64,000 bases of DNA, from NCBI GenBank assembly GCA_905234275.1, contig CAJOHD010000010.1, positions 20,138 to 84,137 on the forward strand, written 5' to 3'. Within the stretch, counting starts at the first letter, position 1, and each line of letters begins with the position of its first letter. Shown in pieces: positions 37,503 through 47,230 of the stretch. Made by a program: the position numbers and the translations under genes. The notes below the pieces were generated by a model that saw nothing but the letters and a program-made list of their open reading frames with translations, did not search any database and had not been told where the DNA came from. This stretch comes from an uncultured Bacteroidales bacterium (GTDB lineage Bacteria; Bacteroidota; Bacteroidia; Bacteroidales; F082).

Positions 37503-38180
37503 TTAGAATGTGTAGAAGAAACCGATTGTGATAGGTGTTGCGTAGTTGACACCAAAGCCAAATTCGTTTGTCTTCTCTGTAAGTTCTGTACCCATGCCAT
37601 CAACGTCTTTTGTAACAGTCTTCTCTGTTGCGAAACCGAGTTCAAGAATGTTGAGAGCGCAGTTCATTGAGATATTGTCTGTGAGGTTGTACTGCATACC
37701 TGGAACAACACCGATACCGAAGTTAGTTGTCTTAGGACCATCATTTGTTACAGTTGTGCCGCCCTGTTCAGCTTCAATCTTAGGTGTGCTCATCAAATAC
37801 TCAATTCTTGCATCGCAATAGAATTTGAAGTTGTCAACTTCTGCGAACACATAACGGAAATAAGGAGCAAAACCGATAGTGGTTGTCTTTGTTTTGAATG
37901 TAGCAACTGGATCAAAGTCATAATCCTTTTCTGTAACTTTGCCCAGACCGAACATAAGGTCGAGACCGACACCCATGTTGTCATTGAACATGAAACCAAC
38001 TGATGGGGCAAATGTGAATGTGAAAGCTTTAGGAGCATCCTGTTCAACTGTTGTTCCTGAGTTTACAGCTTTAATTTTGCCGTTTTCCATTGCCATTCCG
38101 AGGCCACCACCTACAAAGAATTGTGCGTTAGCGAACATAGCTGCTGCTACGAATGCGATTGTAATGAATAATTTCTTCAT
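37503..38180 (-). CDS. Outer-membrane beta-barrel protein (PF13568/OmpW-like), 225 aa
   Basis: A signal peptide (1-19, ending NAQ) precedes eight or so amphipathic strands with glycine-rich turns (FFVGGGLGMAME, FGFGVNYATPITIGFFYTF) and the terminal phenylalanine typical of outer-membrane barrels. This fits the small outer-membrane-barrel (OMP_b-brl) families common in Bacteroidetes. No ligand is inferred. It has its own promoter with a leader of about 100 nt and a strong terminator. Confidence 0.85.
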   Translation of the reverse strand: MKKLFITIAFVAAAMFANAQFFVGGGLGMAMENGKIKAVNSGTTVEQDAPKAFTFTFAPSVGFMFNDNMGVGLDLMFGLGKVTEKDYDFDPVATFKTKTTTIGFAPYFRYVFAEVDNFKFYCDARIEYLMSTPKIEAEQGGTTVTNDGPKTTNFGIGVVPGMQYNLTDNISMNCALNILELGFATEKTVTKDVDGMGTELTEKTNEFGFGVNYATPITIGFFYTF

Positions 38181-38279
38181 TTTTAAATAATTTTAATTAC
38201 GCCTACTCTATATGAGATTTTCGGCATCCTCTCTTATTTTGTTTATTTGTTTTTCCTCCTTTAAAGTAGTAAATCACCG

Positions 38280-38287
38280 CAAAGATA
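38280..38287 (-). promoter_or_regulatory. Promoter -7 box of the 225-aa barrel gene
   Basis: TATCTTTG on the minus strand, about 100 bp before the start codon. The leader between carries no recognisable riboswitch. Confidence 0.5.
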
Positions 38288-38370
38288 CACATAATATCTA
38301 TTGCGGTGACATTTTTTTTTCAACATTAAAAATAGTTATCAACAATAGATATTGCCGATTCAATTATTTT

Positions 38371-39186
38371 TTAGAAGTGATAACCTACTCTTACGACAAG
38401 CTCGCCAGAATAAATATCGTTTTCGCCTTTAAACTTGTCATCTGCATATGTTGGAATGACATGACTACCTTCTTTTAATTCATATTTGCCACTAATCTTT
38501 GCACTTCCAAGTGAATAGTAGTCAAGACCTATGCTCATCCTGTTCCATAGCATCACACCACCGCCAATCTTGAATCCGAGTGTTGTAGCGGCATCATAAT
38601 CCATCTCAACTGTCTCTTTATCATAGGTGTTGCCAGTAACAGGATCTGTCTGCAATGCTGTATATTTAATCTCTGTATTGAAATTCGAAATCAGTCTGAA
38701 ATTAGGACCGATACCGGCCTCGCCCCATATACCGACGATATTGTTGAAGTTATGGAGATAGTTGACACCAAATAAAATCGGGATGTTCCAAACATTTGGA
38801 AGGTTGAATTTGGCACTTGTAATACCAATTTCTTTTTCAATTTGTTTCTCCCAATCATTGAAATAACTTCTTATGTCTGAATTATTTGCGTTAACAAAGA
38901 TGTCGATACCACCGAAAACGCCAAATCCAGCAGGAAGAGACACTGTTACATCAAAACCGATGTTACCACCAATGCCAGCATAGCCTTGGTCACCTTTTTC
39001 ATTAAGTAATGCGTATTTTGAAATGTCACCGAGAGGAAACTCTGTGGTTTTCTTGATAGCATCACCCTGTCCGAGAGCGCCCACTGGGGTAGCTTCACCA
39101 AGGTAAACACCAAATCTGACTGGTTTCTGTGCGAAAGCGAAAACGCTGATCAGCAATAATGCTGCTACTAATGTAAATTTTTTCAT
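38371..39186 (-). CDS. Outer-membrane beta-barrel protein, 271 aa
   Basis: A signal peptide (MKKFTLVAALLLISVFAFAQ) is followed by beta strands and a C-terminal SGELVVRVGYHF ending in phenylalanine, so this is an outer-membrane barrel of the PorT/OMP_b-brl type. It belongs to the same broad class as its downstream neighbour but is not an obvious duplicate. I start at the second ATG, since the first adds only four residues (MFNT) before a typical signal peptide. The function is unknown. Confidence 0.84.
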   Translation of the reverse strand: MKKFTLVAALLLISVFAFAQKPVRFGVYLGEATPVGALGQGDAIKKTTEFPLGDISKYALLNEKGDQGYAGIGGNIGFDVTVSLPAGFGVFGGIDIFVNANNSDIRSYFNDWEKQIEKEIGITSAKFNLPNVWNIPILFGVNYLHNFNNIVGIWGEAGIGPNFRLISNFNTEIKYTALQTDPVTGNTYDKETVEMDYDAATTLGFKIGGGVMLWNRMSIGLDYYSLGSAKISGKYELKEGSHVIPTYADDKFKGENDIYSGELVVRVGYHF

Positions 39187-39220
39187 GGTATTAAACATTT
39201 AAAATTTGTATTCAACTCAA

Positions 39221-39228
39221 CAAAGTTA
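39221..39228 (-). promoter_or_regulatory. Promoter -7 box of the 271-aa barrel gene
   Basis: TAACTTTG on the minus strand, 34 bp before the chosen start. Confidence 0.55.
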
Positions 39229-39269
39229 TACATTATTTTTATACGTTTGACATTTTTTTCAAAAAAACA

Positions 39270-41267
39270 TCATTTTTTTACTTGATAAACAGTGGCTGTT
39301 CGGGCAACATTATAAATCTTCATAGTGATTTCATCGCCATTTTTCTCTGTTGGAAAAACTGCGTTTTTATCAATATTTTCAAAGCCTCCGAAAGATTTTG
39401 CGTCAGTGGTGAAGATAATTTCGTGGTCGCCGGTCTGTTTCACATTAATCTTATAGTCAGACAATGATTTTTGTCCCCAATTAAAGACGAAAATCAGGTT
39501 ATTTCTCTCGAAAACTATGGTTTTATTGTCCTCATCGGCGTTCAAAAGCCACGCTGGAGCGGCCTGCATCACCTTAGTTTTCTTAACAAAATCGAGCATA
39601 GCCTTGTCGAAATCGCCCAGCCATTGGTACTTAAGAAAGCCATTTTCTGACAGCGACCACTGGCGTTTTGCGTATTTATAGCTCCAGCCGTTGTCATGAC
39701 GCGGGAAGTCAATCCACTCAGGATGTCCGAACTCGTTGCCCATAAAGTTGAGCCAGGCATCACCGCCAAGCGTGATGGTGAACAACCTTATCATCTTATG
39801 CAAAGCGATGCCTCTGTCTATGATGAGATTCTGCGAATTTTTGTCCATCGCAGTGTACATCTCCTTGTCCATGAGCCTGAATGCCAATGTCTTATCCCCT
39901 ACCAACGCCTGGTCGTGCGACTCTGCATAAGCCACAGTCTTCACATCATAAAGCCTGTTGGTCATGGTGTAGAAAAACTCATGCATATTCCACTGCTCGT
40001 CGCTCTGGTCTTTCAGCACCTTTATCCAGAAATCAGGCAATCCCATGCCGAGACGGTAGTCGAAACCGATGCCGCCATCATCGATTTTAGCACAGATGCC
40101 CGGCATGCCGCTGACGTCTTCTGCTATCGTAATATTCTGATTATCAATATTATGAATAAGCTTATTGGCGAGCTGGAGATATGTCACAGCGTCATTGTCG
40201 ACACTATCACCGAAATATTTCCATGGGTTGTCGAATGTGGCGCCTATGCCGTGGTCTTTATACAACATCGAGGTCACGCCATCGAAGCGGTAGCCGTCGA
40301 AATGGTACTCTTCAAGCCAATATTTCACATTTGAAAGCAGAAATTGCAATGTTTCTGTTTTCCCATAATTGAAAAGTTTCGAATCCCATTGAGGGTGCTC
40401 GCCGTCTATTCCCGACTTAAGATATTGATACTCAGTGCCATCAAAGAGATTTATTCCTTCACGGACGTTTTTCACCGTATGCGAGTGCACGAGATCCATG
40501 ATAACAAGCAGACCCATGCCATGTGCAGTATCCACAAGCTTTTTCAGCTCTTCCGGTGTTCCGAAACGCGAGCTGGCGGCAAAGAAATTAGAAACATGGT
40601 AGCCGAATGAGCCATAATAAGGATGCTCGGCGATAGCCATGAGCTGCACTGCGTTGTATCCGTCAGCCTTGATGCGAGGTAACACATTGGTAATGAATTC
40701 ATTATAGCTACCGACCTCTTCTTTTTCCTGCGCCATACCGACATGCGACTCATAAATCAGGAGAGGCTCATCGTTTATTGTAGGTGTCTGATTTTCAAAG
40801 ACATACGGCTTTTCAGGGTTCCAAAACTGAGCTGAGAAATCTTTGGTATTCTCATCCTGCACCACCCTATTAATATATACAGGTATGCGTTCCTGTTCGC
40901 CGATGCTCGACTGCACAAGCACTTTCAGCAGACTGCCGTGCACGAGACGGTCTTTATATTCAGAATCAGGCAGGAATATCTCCCAGATTCCGTTGCCAAC
41001 GTTTTCCAGCGGGTTTGCATAGCGGTTCCAGTCGTTGAAGTCGCCGTACAGCGACAAATAATGCGCGGCGGGAGCCCATTCGCGGTACCACCAGCCTCGG
41101 CGAACACGGTCATAATGGAAACCGAAAAACTCGTAAGCCGAGGCGAACGCGTTCAAGCTTCCGTATTGTTTTTCGATGGTTTTCAATCGGTTGCAGTATC
41201 TGTCGTAACGTTTCTGCACCTCATCCGCCACCGGGGATAACCAATTGTCGTTGTCAACGATTTTCAT
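39270..41267 (-). CDS. glgB: 1,4-alpha-glucan branching enzyme, eukaryote-like (GH13)
   Basis: This 665-aa enzyme introduces alpha-1,6 branches into glycogen. It has an N-terminal CBM48 (about 50-150, GWWYREWAPAAHYLSLYGDFNDWN) and a GH13 barrel with D329 (GYRFDGVTSM), E383 (ITIAEDVSG) and D452 (YAESHDQ), then a C-terminal beta domain. HPQWDSKLFNYGKTE and the short N-terminus place it with the branching enzymes of eukaryotes (GBE1-like) rather than the E. coli GlgB type; this form is known in Bacteroidetes. It is the last gene of an operon with the alpha-amylase, separated by a 46-bp spacer carrying a palindromic element. Confidence 0.93.
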   Translation of the reverse strand: MKIVDNDNWLSPVADEVQKRYDRYCNRLKTIEKQYGSLNAFASAYEFFGFHYDRVRRGWWYREWAPAAHYLSLYGDFNDWNRYANPLENVGNGIWEIFLPDSEYKDRLVHGSLLKVLVQSSIGEQERIPVYINRVVQDENTKDFSAQFWNPEKPYVFENQTPTINDEPLLIYESHVGMAQEKEEVGSYNEFITNVLPRIKADGYNAVQLMAIAEHPYYGSFGYHVSNFFAASSRFGTPEELKKLVDTAHGMGLLVIMDLVHSHTVKNVREGINLFDGTEYQYLKSGIDGEHPQWDSKLFNYGKTETLQFLLSNVKYWLEEYHFDGYRFDGVTSMLYKDHGIGATFDNPWKYFGDSVDNDAVTYLQLANKLIHNIDNQNITIAEDVSGMPGICAKIDDGGIGFDYRLGMGLPDFWIKVLKDQSDEQWNMHEFFYTMTNRLYDVKTVAYAESHDQALVGDKTLAFRLMDKEMYTAMDKNSQNLIIDRGIALHKMIRLFTITLGGDAWLNFMGNEFGHPEWIDFPRHDNGWSYKYAKRQWSLSENGFLKYQWLGDFDKAMLDFVKKTKVMQAAPAWLLNADEDNKTIVFERNNLIFVFNWGQKSLSDYKINVKQTGDHEIIFTTDAKSFGGFENIDKNAVFPTEKNGDEITMKIYNVARTATVYQVKK

Positions 41268-41285
41268 AGTTTTTTATTTTGAAGA

Positions 41286-41303
41286 GACGCACGGCCGTGC
41301 GTC
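41286..41303. repeat. Palindromic GAGACG-family element, intergenic
   Basis: GACGCACGGCCGTGCGTC, the same core as the copy inside the VWA gene at 34427-34448, located between the amylase and branching enzyme genes. Confidence 0.8.
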
Positions 41304-41313
41304 TTTACAATTA

Positions 41314-42690
41314 TCATATTGTTATTATTATAAAACCACCTGGGTTTAATGATATATCGTATTTATCATTGTAACCACCGATTAATTTTCGTGCGTCATC
41401 CGGAATTGAAACCGTCACATTTCTGCCCTCATTAAGATTGAAATTGATGACAATCAATAATTTATCGTCACCATGATAACGCAAAAACGCATAAACATAT
41501 TGCGGATCAAAATTGTTGTACCATGGATTCGCCCACATCAGGTCGTAAAATGCGCCATGAAGGATGGCAGGATGCGATTCACGGAAATGCAACAGATTTT
41601 TATAAAAATCAAAAATTTGTAAATTTTTGATTTTCATGTACGTGTAATCGAAAATGGATGTTTTGCCGTTATCCGAATCCTCAGCATTTTCGCCATATTC
41701 CTGTCCGTTGTAAATCATGAACGGACCGCGGTTCATCAGAGCTGACAGCGCCACAAACGGGAACGCATTTTCTGGTTTTTGCATGAAAAATCGTGATGCC
41801 AAACGAACCTCGTCGTGGTTTTCCATAAACCGTAACATATTGTCATCCAATCCGTTAAGGTTTTTCCAGACATCAGAAACGGTGTCGGCACGCTGTCCGT
41901 AACGGTATATGTTTTCCAAAGTGTTATACAACCCAACCTTATCGTAAAGATAATTGAAACCAGCCTCAACATAACTCTGATACAGATTCGGCTGGTAAAT
42001 CTCGGCTATCATGATGACATTGAACGACTTACGCAATTCAGCGATAGCCCATTTCCAGAACTCCACCGGCACCATCTCAGCCATGTCGCAACGGAATCCA
42101 TCCACACCTTTCCCACACCAAAACTGCATGATTTTCAGCATTTTATGCCATGTGTCATGATTGGTGTAATTCAGTTTCACGGTGTCGTACCAGTCGTTCA
42201 ACGAAGGCGTGGGCGAAAACACGTCATTTCCTGTAGCTTTTGCAGGACATTCATAATACATATAGCCATTGTCAACTGGGGTAACAAACTTTTGATTCGG
42301 CAAAATATAAAAGTTTTCATTAGTGAAATCGCCTTTATATTCGCGTGCTAAATGGTTCGGAACGAAATCTATAACGACTTTAAGTCCATGAGAATGAATT
42401 CGTTCGATAGTTCTTTCAAACTCCTCCATCCTATTTGCCTCGTTGTTGGCAAGATCGGGATCGATATCGTAATAATCGACTATTGCGTAAGGTGAGCCAG
42501 CGTTTCCTTTGGTGACTGCAGGATTGGTGTCGCGCCATCCCGAGTGACGAATCACGCCTGTAAGCCATATATGAGTGACGCTCAGCGACTTAATTCTTTC
42601 AATCTCATCATCGTTGATGTCGCTGAAAGTGCCGCAACGCTTTGTCGGCGTCGCACCATAGACTCGTGGGAAAAGCTGGTATATTATCAT
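41314..42690 (-). CDS. Alpha-amylase family enzyme (GH13), cytoplasmic
   Basis: This 458-aa GH13 enzyme has conserved region I (VVIDFVPNHLA), the nucleophile D202 (GFRCDMAEMVP), acid/base E230 (IMIAEIYQP) and D293 (FMENHDEVR), so the catalytic triad is intact. It has no signal peptide, so it probably acts in the cytoplasm on glycogen or imported maltodextrins together with the adjacent branching enzyme. The GFR-C-D variant and the early start (MIIYQLFPRVYG) place it in an uncharacterised GH13 subgroup. It overlaps the S9 peptidase gene by four bases. Confidence 0.92.
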   Translation of the reverse strand: MIIYQLFPRVYGATPTKRCGTFSDINDDEIERIKSLSVTHIWLTGVIRHSGWRDTNPAVTKGNAGSPYAIVDYYDIDPDLANNEANRMEEFERTIERIHSHGLKVVIDFVPNHLAREYKGDFTNENFYILPNQKFVTPVDNGYMYYECPAKATGNDVFSPTPSLNDWYDTVKLNYTNHDTWHKMLKIMQFWCGKGVDGFRCDMAEMVPVEFWKWAIAELRKSFNVIMIAEIYQPNLYQSYVEAGFNYLYDKVGLYNTLENIYRYGQRADTVSDVWKNLNGLDDNMLRFMENHDEVRLASRFFMQKPENAFPFVALSALMNRGPFMIYNGQEYGENAEDSDNGKTSIFDYTYMKIKNLQIFDFYKNLLHFRESHPAILHGAFYDLMWANPWYNNFDPQYVYAFLRYHGDDKLLIVINFNLNEGRNVTVSIPDDARKLIGGYNDKYDISLNPGGFIIITI

Positions 42691-44807
42691 TTTTCAAGCA
42701 AATCAAGCATAAAAGCGTATTCCATCGCCACCTCGTGGTAAGGCTCGAAGCGTCCTGATGCTCCACCATGACCGAAATCCATCTCAGTTCTCAAATACAA
42801 TGGGTTATCGTCGGTCTTGAGTTCGCGCAGCTTCGCCACCCATTTTGCAGGTTCCCAATACTGCACCTGACTGTCGTGAAGTCCAGTAGTTACAAGCATT
42901 GCCGGATAGTCCTTTGCCTCAACATTATCGTATGGCGAGTAAGACAAAATATAGTCATAATACTCTTTCTCATTCGGATTTCCCCACTCGTCGTATTCGC
43001 CTGTAGTGAGCGGAATGGTGTCGTCAAGCATCGTTGTCACCACATCGACAAACGGCACTTGTGCGATGATGCCGCGGAACAGTTGCGGAGCCATATTTGC
43101 AACGGCGCCCACCAACAAACCACCGGCACTTCCACCCATAGCGAACATCTTCTTACTATTCGTAAATCCTTGTTTTACAAGATATTCCGCACAAGCGATG
43201 AAATCCGTGAAAGTGTTTTTCTTTTTCAGAAGTTTGCCGTCTTCATACCACCAACGTCCCATTTCCTCGCCTCCGCGAATATGAGCGATAGCCCACACGA
43301 AGCCTCTGTCGAGCATGCTGAGTCGAGCCGTTGAGAAATATGCGTCGACGCTGTTGCCATACGAGCCGTAACCGAACAGAACCAAAGGATTGTCGCCGTT
43401 TTTCACTAATCCTTTCTTGTAAACCAGCGAAATCGGCACCTGGACGCCGTCTTTTGCAGTCGCATAAAGCCTTTCCGTGACATAATCCGATGGCTCGAAA
43501 CCGCCAACAATCTCTTGTCGTTTCAGCAGTTTCACAGTCTTCGCTTTCATATCATACTGATAAACCGAAGCCGGCGTCGTCATAGAAGTATAGACATATC
43601 TCAAAAGAGTCGTGTCAAACTCAGGATTTGCTGAGGTTTCGACGGTATATGCAGGTTCACCGAAGTTGATGTAATAATCAGCCTTCCCGTCCCACGACAT
43701 AACTCTCAGATTCACGAGACCTTTTGAGCGTTCCTCGATGACCATAAACTCCGAAAACAGGTCAAAATCCTCAATCAACACATCGTCACGATGAGGTATC
43801 ACCTCTTCCCAATGTTGCTTTTCGGTAGCATTTACCGGTGTTCGCATCAGCTTGTAGTTCTTTGCGCCATCGGCATTGGTCAGGATATAGAAATAATCGC
43901 CATAATGGCCAACACCATATAGCAGGTCGTGCTGACGTTTCTGGATTATCTTAAACTCAGCTTTCGGATTGTCAGCATCAAGATAACGGATCTCGGAAGT
44001 GAGTGTACTTTCAAGGATAATAACGATGTATTTCTCTGATTTTGTTTTACTTACGAAAGCGCAGAAAGTGGCATCGTCTTCTCTATAAACTTCTACATCT
44101 TTCGACGGGTCAGTGCCAATTTCATGACGCATAATCCTGAAAGGACGCAGCGACTCATCTTTCACGGAATAGAAGATGGTCTTGTTGTCGTTTGCCCAAA
44201 CCATATTTCCGGAAGTGTTTTGAATTACTTCCGGATACATCTTCCCTGTTGCGATTTCTTTGACAAAAATCTGATATTGGCGACGGCTCACAGTGTCGAT
44301 GCTATAGGCTATCAATGAGTTATCGGGGCTGATGCTGTAGCCTCCGACGTCGAAGAAAGAATAGCCTTTGGACATTTTGTAACCGTCAAGGAGGATCTGC
44401 TCGTCATTTCGACTGGAGCAGAGCGGAATGGAGAAATCCTTGTTTTTCGTAATCATTCTATTGTTTCCGTTATTAGAGGATTTCTCGACTTCGCTCGAAA
44501 TGACGGGACAGCGGCAATACAGCGGGTACTCCATTCCTTTTTCATATCTCGTGTAATACCAATATCCGTGATGTTTCACTGGCACCGACATGTCATTCTG
44601 CTTGATGCGGCCTGTTATCTCCTTAAACAGCTGATTCTGAAGCGGTTCAGTATGCTTCATCATCTCCTCCTGATAAGCGTTTTCAGCTTTCAGATATTCC
44701 AAAACCTCAGGATTCTCACGTTGGTTAAGCCAATAATAGTTATCCACACGAGTGTGACCGTGAACGGTCAACTCGTGTGGTATCTTTTTCAACGAAGGTT
44801 TGTTCAT
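42687..44807 (-). CDS. S9 oligopeptidase (protease II-like), with in-frame repeat insertion
   Basis: This 706-aa serine oligopeptidase has an N-terminal beta-propeller and a C-terminal alpha/beta-hydrolase domain. The triad is S560 (GGSAGG), D645 (LHDSQVQYW) and H680 (DFGHGG). The N-terminus HGHTRVDNYYWL is typical of oligopeptidase B/PtrB. Residues about 100-137 (between YCR and ILLDGYKM, which are normally almost adjacent) are an extra segment coded by a palindromic dispersed repeat (44401-44506) yet leave the frame open. It has no signal peptide, so it is cytoplasmic peptide degradation. It starts 2 bp after the TonB receptor gene. Confidence 0.92.
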   Translation of the reverse strand: MNKPSLKKIPHELTVHGHTRVDNYYWLNQRENPEVLEYLKAENAYQEEMMKHTEPLQNQLFKEITGRIKQNDMSVPVKHHGYWYYTRYEKGMEYPLYCRCPVISSEVEKSSNNGNNRMITKNKDFSIPLCSSRNDEQILLDGYKMSKGYSFFDVGGYSISPDNSLIAYSIDTVSRRQYQIFVKEIATGKMYPEVIQNTSGNMVWANDNKTIFYSVKDESLRPFRIMRHEIGTDPSKDVEVYREDDATFCAFVSKTKSEKYIVIILESTLTSEIRYLDADNPKAEFKIIQKRQHDLLYGVGHYGDYFYILTNADGAKNYKLMRTPVNATEKQHWEEVIPHRDDVLIEDFDLFSEFMVIEERSKGLVNLRVMSWDGKADYYINFGEPAYTVETSANPEFDTTLLRYVYTSMTTPASVYQYDMKAKTVKLLKRQEIVGGFEPSDYVTERLYATAKDGVQVPISLVYKKGLVKNGDNPLVLFGYGSYGNSVDAYFSTARLSMLDRGFVWAIAHIRGGEEMGRWWYEDGKLLKKKNTFTDFIACAEYLVKQGFTNSKKMFAMGGSAGGLLVGAVANMAPQLFRGIIAQVPFVDVVTTMLDDTIPLTTGEYDEWGNPNEKEYYDYILSYSPYDNVEAKDYPAMLVTTGLHDSQVQYWEPAKWVAKLRELKTDDNPLYLRTEMDFGHGGASGRFEPYHEVAMEYAFMLDLLEK
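44401..44506. repeat. Palindromic dispersed element inserted in S9 peptidase gene
   Basis: The outer arms are TCATTTCGA (44404-44412) and TCGAAATGA, and the inner arms are GAGAAATCC and GGATTTCTC, about 105 bp overall. Its translation (VISSEVEKS and related words) is a phrase typical of repeat-derived peptides. Confidence 0.8.
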
Positions 44808-44809
44808 GT

Positions 44810-47146
44810 TTAGAATGATAATGTCAATCCGATGCTCGGCATGATTGGCAACTGATAGATATTTTCGCCTGTCACGATATCGACATAGAAGATATTGTCT
44901 CTGTTATAGACGTTTGTCACGCTGAAGTCAGCCTCCAAAATGACATTGTCTGAGAACCAGAACTTACGTTTCAAGTCGAGGTCAAGGCGGTGATACCATG
45001 GCAGTTGACCTTGGTTAAGCTCGCCGTAGATGATACCGAGCTCGCCGTCGTCCTCGATGATGCTCATGCCCATATTTTCAAACTGATACTGCTCGTAGAA
45101 TCCGCTAACCTGTGTGAACGGGAAGCCTGAGCCGAGGTTCCAACGTCCGCTAAACTCCCATTGTTTACGCGAGCCGCCAGTGTATGTCAACATCAAGTTA
45201 ATATTATGACGGCGGTCGTAGTGAGTACGGTAGTTTACCATCTCATGATCTGCGTTCTCATAGTTTTTATTGACATAAGCCAACGAATAAGCAGCCCAGA
45301 AATACCATCTCATAAACTCATATTTAAATGAGAAATCAATACCGTAAGCCTTACCGTTTTCAATCATGAAGTCACGCCATTCGATTTCTGATGTGCCTGC
45401 CGGATGGTTACTCTCAGAGTAAATCTGATTACGGTTCATGTTGGTGAGCTGGCGGAAATCCTTGAAGTATCCTTCAACGTTAAGTGTCGCATTTTCAAAC
45501 ACATCGAATTCTGATCCGATGATATAATGATTTGCTTTCTGAAGCTTTGTGTTGACATCTTTTCCGTTGAATTTCTTCGGGATATTATCTTGTCCTGAAA
45601 GGAATCCGTAGAACAGGTTCACCACGTCACGGTCGCTGTTTGCAGCGATGAGGTTTTGTGAATACATACCTGCAGCGGCTTTCAGACGGAACCAGTCGTT
45701 AACGTTGTACTTCACAGCGAGACGAGGCTCTGGTGACACTTCAGCCAAAGAGGCATACCATTGGATACGCATACTCGGCTCGATGATAAGCTTTTCGAGT
45801 TGCCATTTATACTTGATGAAAGCGCCAAGTTCCGTTGTGTTTTCCGTCTGGTTCAGCTTGATGCCGTTTGACTTCGTGTAGTCGAACACCGTCTTGAAAC
45901 CGAGCAATTCCACACCATATTTCAAGGTGTTTTTGCCAAGGAAATATGAGAAGGTAAAGCCTGCGTTAAAGCCATCAATAGAGCTTGAACGGCTTGGGTT
46001 ATTCGACTCTGAAAGCTGTGCGTCATATTTCGAATATGCGACGTTACCTTCGATGAGAACCGGTGATTTTCCTGGGATAAGCACGAAATTGGTACCTCCA
46101 CCGTACGACACCCAGCTGAAGTCGGAAATAGCCTTGTAGTTGTTCACCTGGTCGTTGAAGTTAAAGCCGAAGAAGTTGATTTTACTGCCGTTCGGAGCAT
46201 TCAACGACACTTTTCCATAGATGTCCTGGAAGTTATAAGGAAGCACCTCGCCATCCAAGATGCCGCTATAAATTGTCTGGCTGGTCTGTTCGAGATATGA
46301 ATTCTTTGCCGACAAGATGAACGACACCGACATGTCATTCTCGTTTTTAGCTTTCTTAAGTGGGCCTTCCACCATCATTTTGGCGCCGAAAGTGGATGCT
46401 CCCACCTTTCCTGAGATACGTTTTTTGTTACCGTCGCGGGTTGTGATATCCATAACTGACGACACTCTTCCGCCGTATTCTGCACCGAAACCGCCTGTGT
46501 AAACCTCAGCATTTCTTATGATATCCGTGTCAAAGACTGAGAAAAGACCGATGCTGTGGAACGGATTATACACAATCATACCGTCGAGGAGCACCTTGTT
46601 TTGAATCGGGGAACCGCCTCGGATATAGAGCTGACCGCCTTGGTCACCAGTGAACACAACACCCGGAATCACCTGCAAATACTGGGCAAGGTCAGCCTGA
46701 CCACCCACGGCAGGAATCTTAGTGATAGTCTTAGGTGTGATATACACCACTGAAGTCTTGGTCTCGGTCTTCGCCTCTATCTTATCTGCACTGATGCTCA
46801 CCGCAGCAAGCTGGATAGAAGTCTCAGAAATACTGAATTTCTTATTTAAAATCTGATTGTTTTTAAGAGTGACAGACTCGGCAACAGTGTCATAACCTAT
46901 TGATGTCACCATGATGGTATATGTGCCGTCAGGGATGCGGGTGATGCTGAAATAACCGTTGATATCAGTGGTTGAGCCGAGAGTTGTGCCTTTCAGAAAC
47001 ACATTGGCGAACATCACCGGCTCACCATTTGAAGACTCATACACGAAACCTTTGATGGAGTTGTCATCTTGCGCAAACGCGATAACACTGGTAATCATCA
47101 TGAAAACCAGCAAAACAATCTGCTTTATCTTAGTTGTAATAAACAT
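44810..47146 (-). CDS. TonB-dependent receptor with carboxypeptidase-like N-terminal domain
   Basis: This outer-membrane active transporter of about 778 aa has a signal peptide (ending IAFAQ), a CarboxypepD_reg-like domain (about 30-115: IKGFVYESSNGEPVMFANV), a plug domain (with GGQADLAQYLQVIPGV and LYIRGGSPIQNKVLLDG) and a beta-barrel ending in LTLSF. No SusD partner is adjacent, so it is not a standard PUL pair. Its co-transcription with an oligopeptidase, amylase and branching enzyme leaves the substrate open (peptide or glycan). I prefer the second ATG (MFITTK), as the first adds only MI. Confidence 0.9.
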   Translation of the reverse strand: MFITTKIKQIVLLVFMMITSVIAFAQDDNSIKGFVYESSNGEPVMFANVFLKGTTLGSTTDINGYFSITRIPDGTYTIMVTSIGYDTVAESVTLKNNQILNKKFSISETSIQLAAVSISADKIEAKTETKTSVVYITPKTITKIPAVGGQADLAQYLQVIPGVVFTGDQGGQLYIRGGSPIQNKVLLDGMIVYNPFHSIGLFSVFDTDIIRNAEVYTGGFGAEYGGRVSSVMDITTRDGNKKRISGKVGASTFGAKMMVEGPLKKAKNENDMSVSFILSAKNSYLEQTSQTIYSGILDGEVLPYNFQDIYGKVSLNAPNGSKINFFGFNFNDQVNNYKAISDFSWVSYGGGTNFVLIPGKSPVLIEGNVAYSKYDAQLSESNNPSRSSSIDGFNAGFTFSYFLGKNTLKYGVELLGFKTVFDYTKSNGIKLNQTENTTELGAFIKYKWQLEKLIIEPSMRIQWYASLAEVSPEPRLAVKYNVNDWFRLKAAAGMYSQNLIAANSDRDVVNLFYGFLSGQDNIPKKFNGKDVNTKLQKANHYIIGSEFDVFENATLNVEGYFKDFRQLTNMNRNQIYSESNHPAGTSEIEWRDFMIENGKAYGIDFSFKYEFMRWYFWAAYSLAYVNKNYENADHEMVNYRTHYDRRHNINLMLTYTGGSRKQWEFSGRWNLGSGFPFTQVSGFYEQYQFENMGMSIIEDDGELGIIYGELNQGQLPWYHRLDLDLKRKFWFSDNVILEADFSVTNVYNRDNIFYVDIVTGENIYQLPIMPSIGLTLSF

Positions 47147-47182
47147 TATCAATCAGTTTTAAATAGATATTTAAAAAACGTG

Positions 47183-47214
47183 CAAAGATAATGTTTTTTT
47201 TGTTACAGCCCAAA
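47183..47214 (-). promoter_or_regulatory. Promoter of the TonB receptor-S9-amylase-glgB operon
   Basis: On the minus strand TTTG (47211-47214), 20 nt, then TATCTTTG (47183-47190) is a full Bacteroidetes consensus, 36 bp before the start. Confidence 0.7.
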
Positions 47215-47230
47215 CAATTTTTCAAAGATT

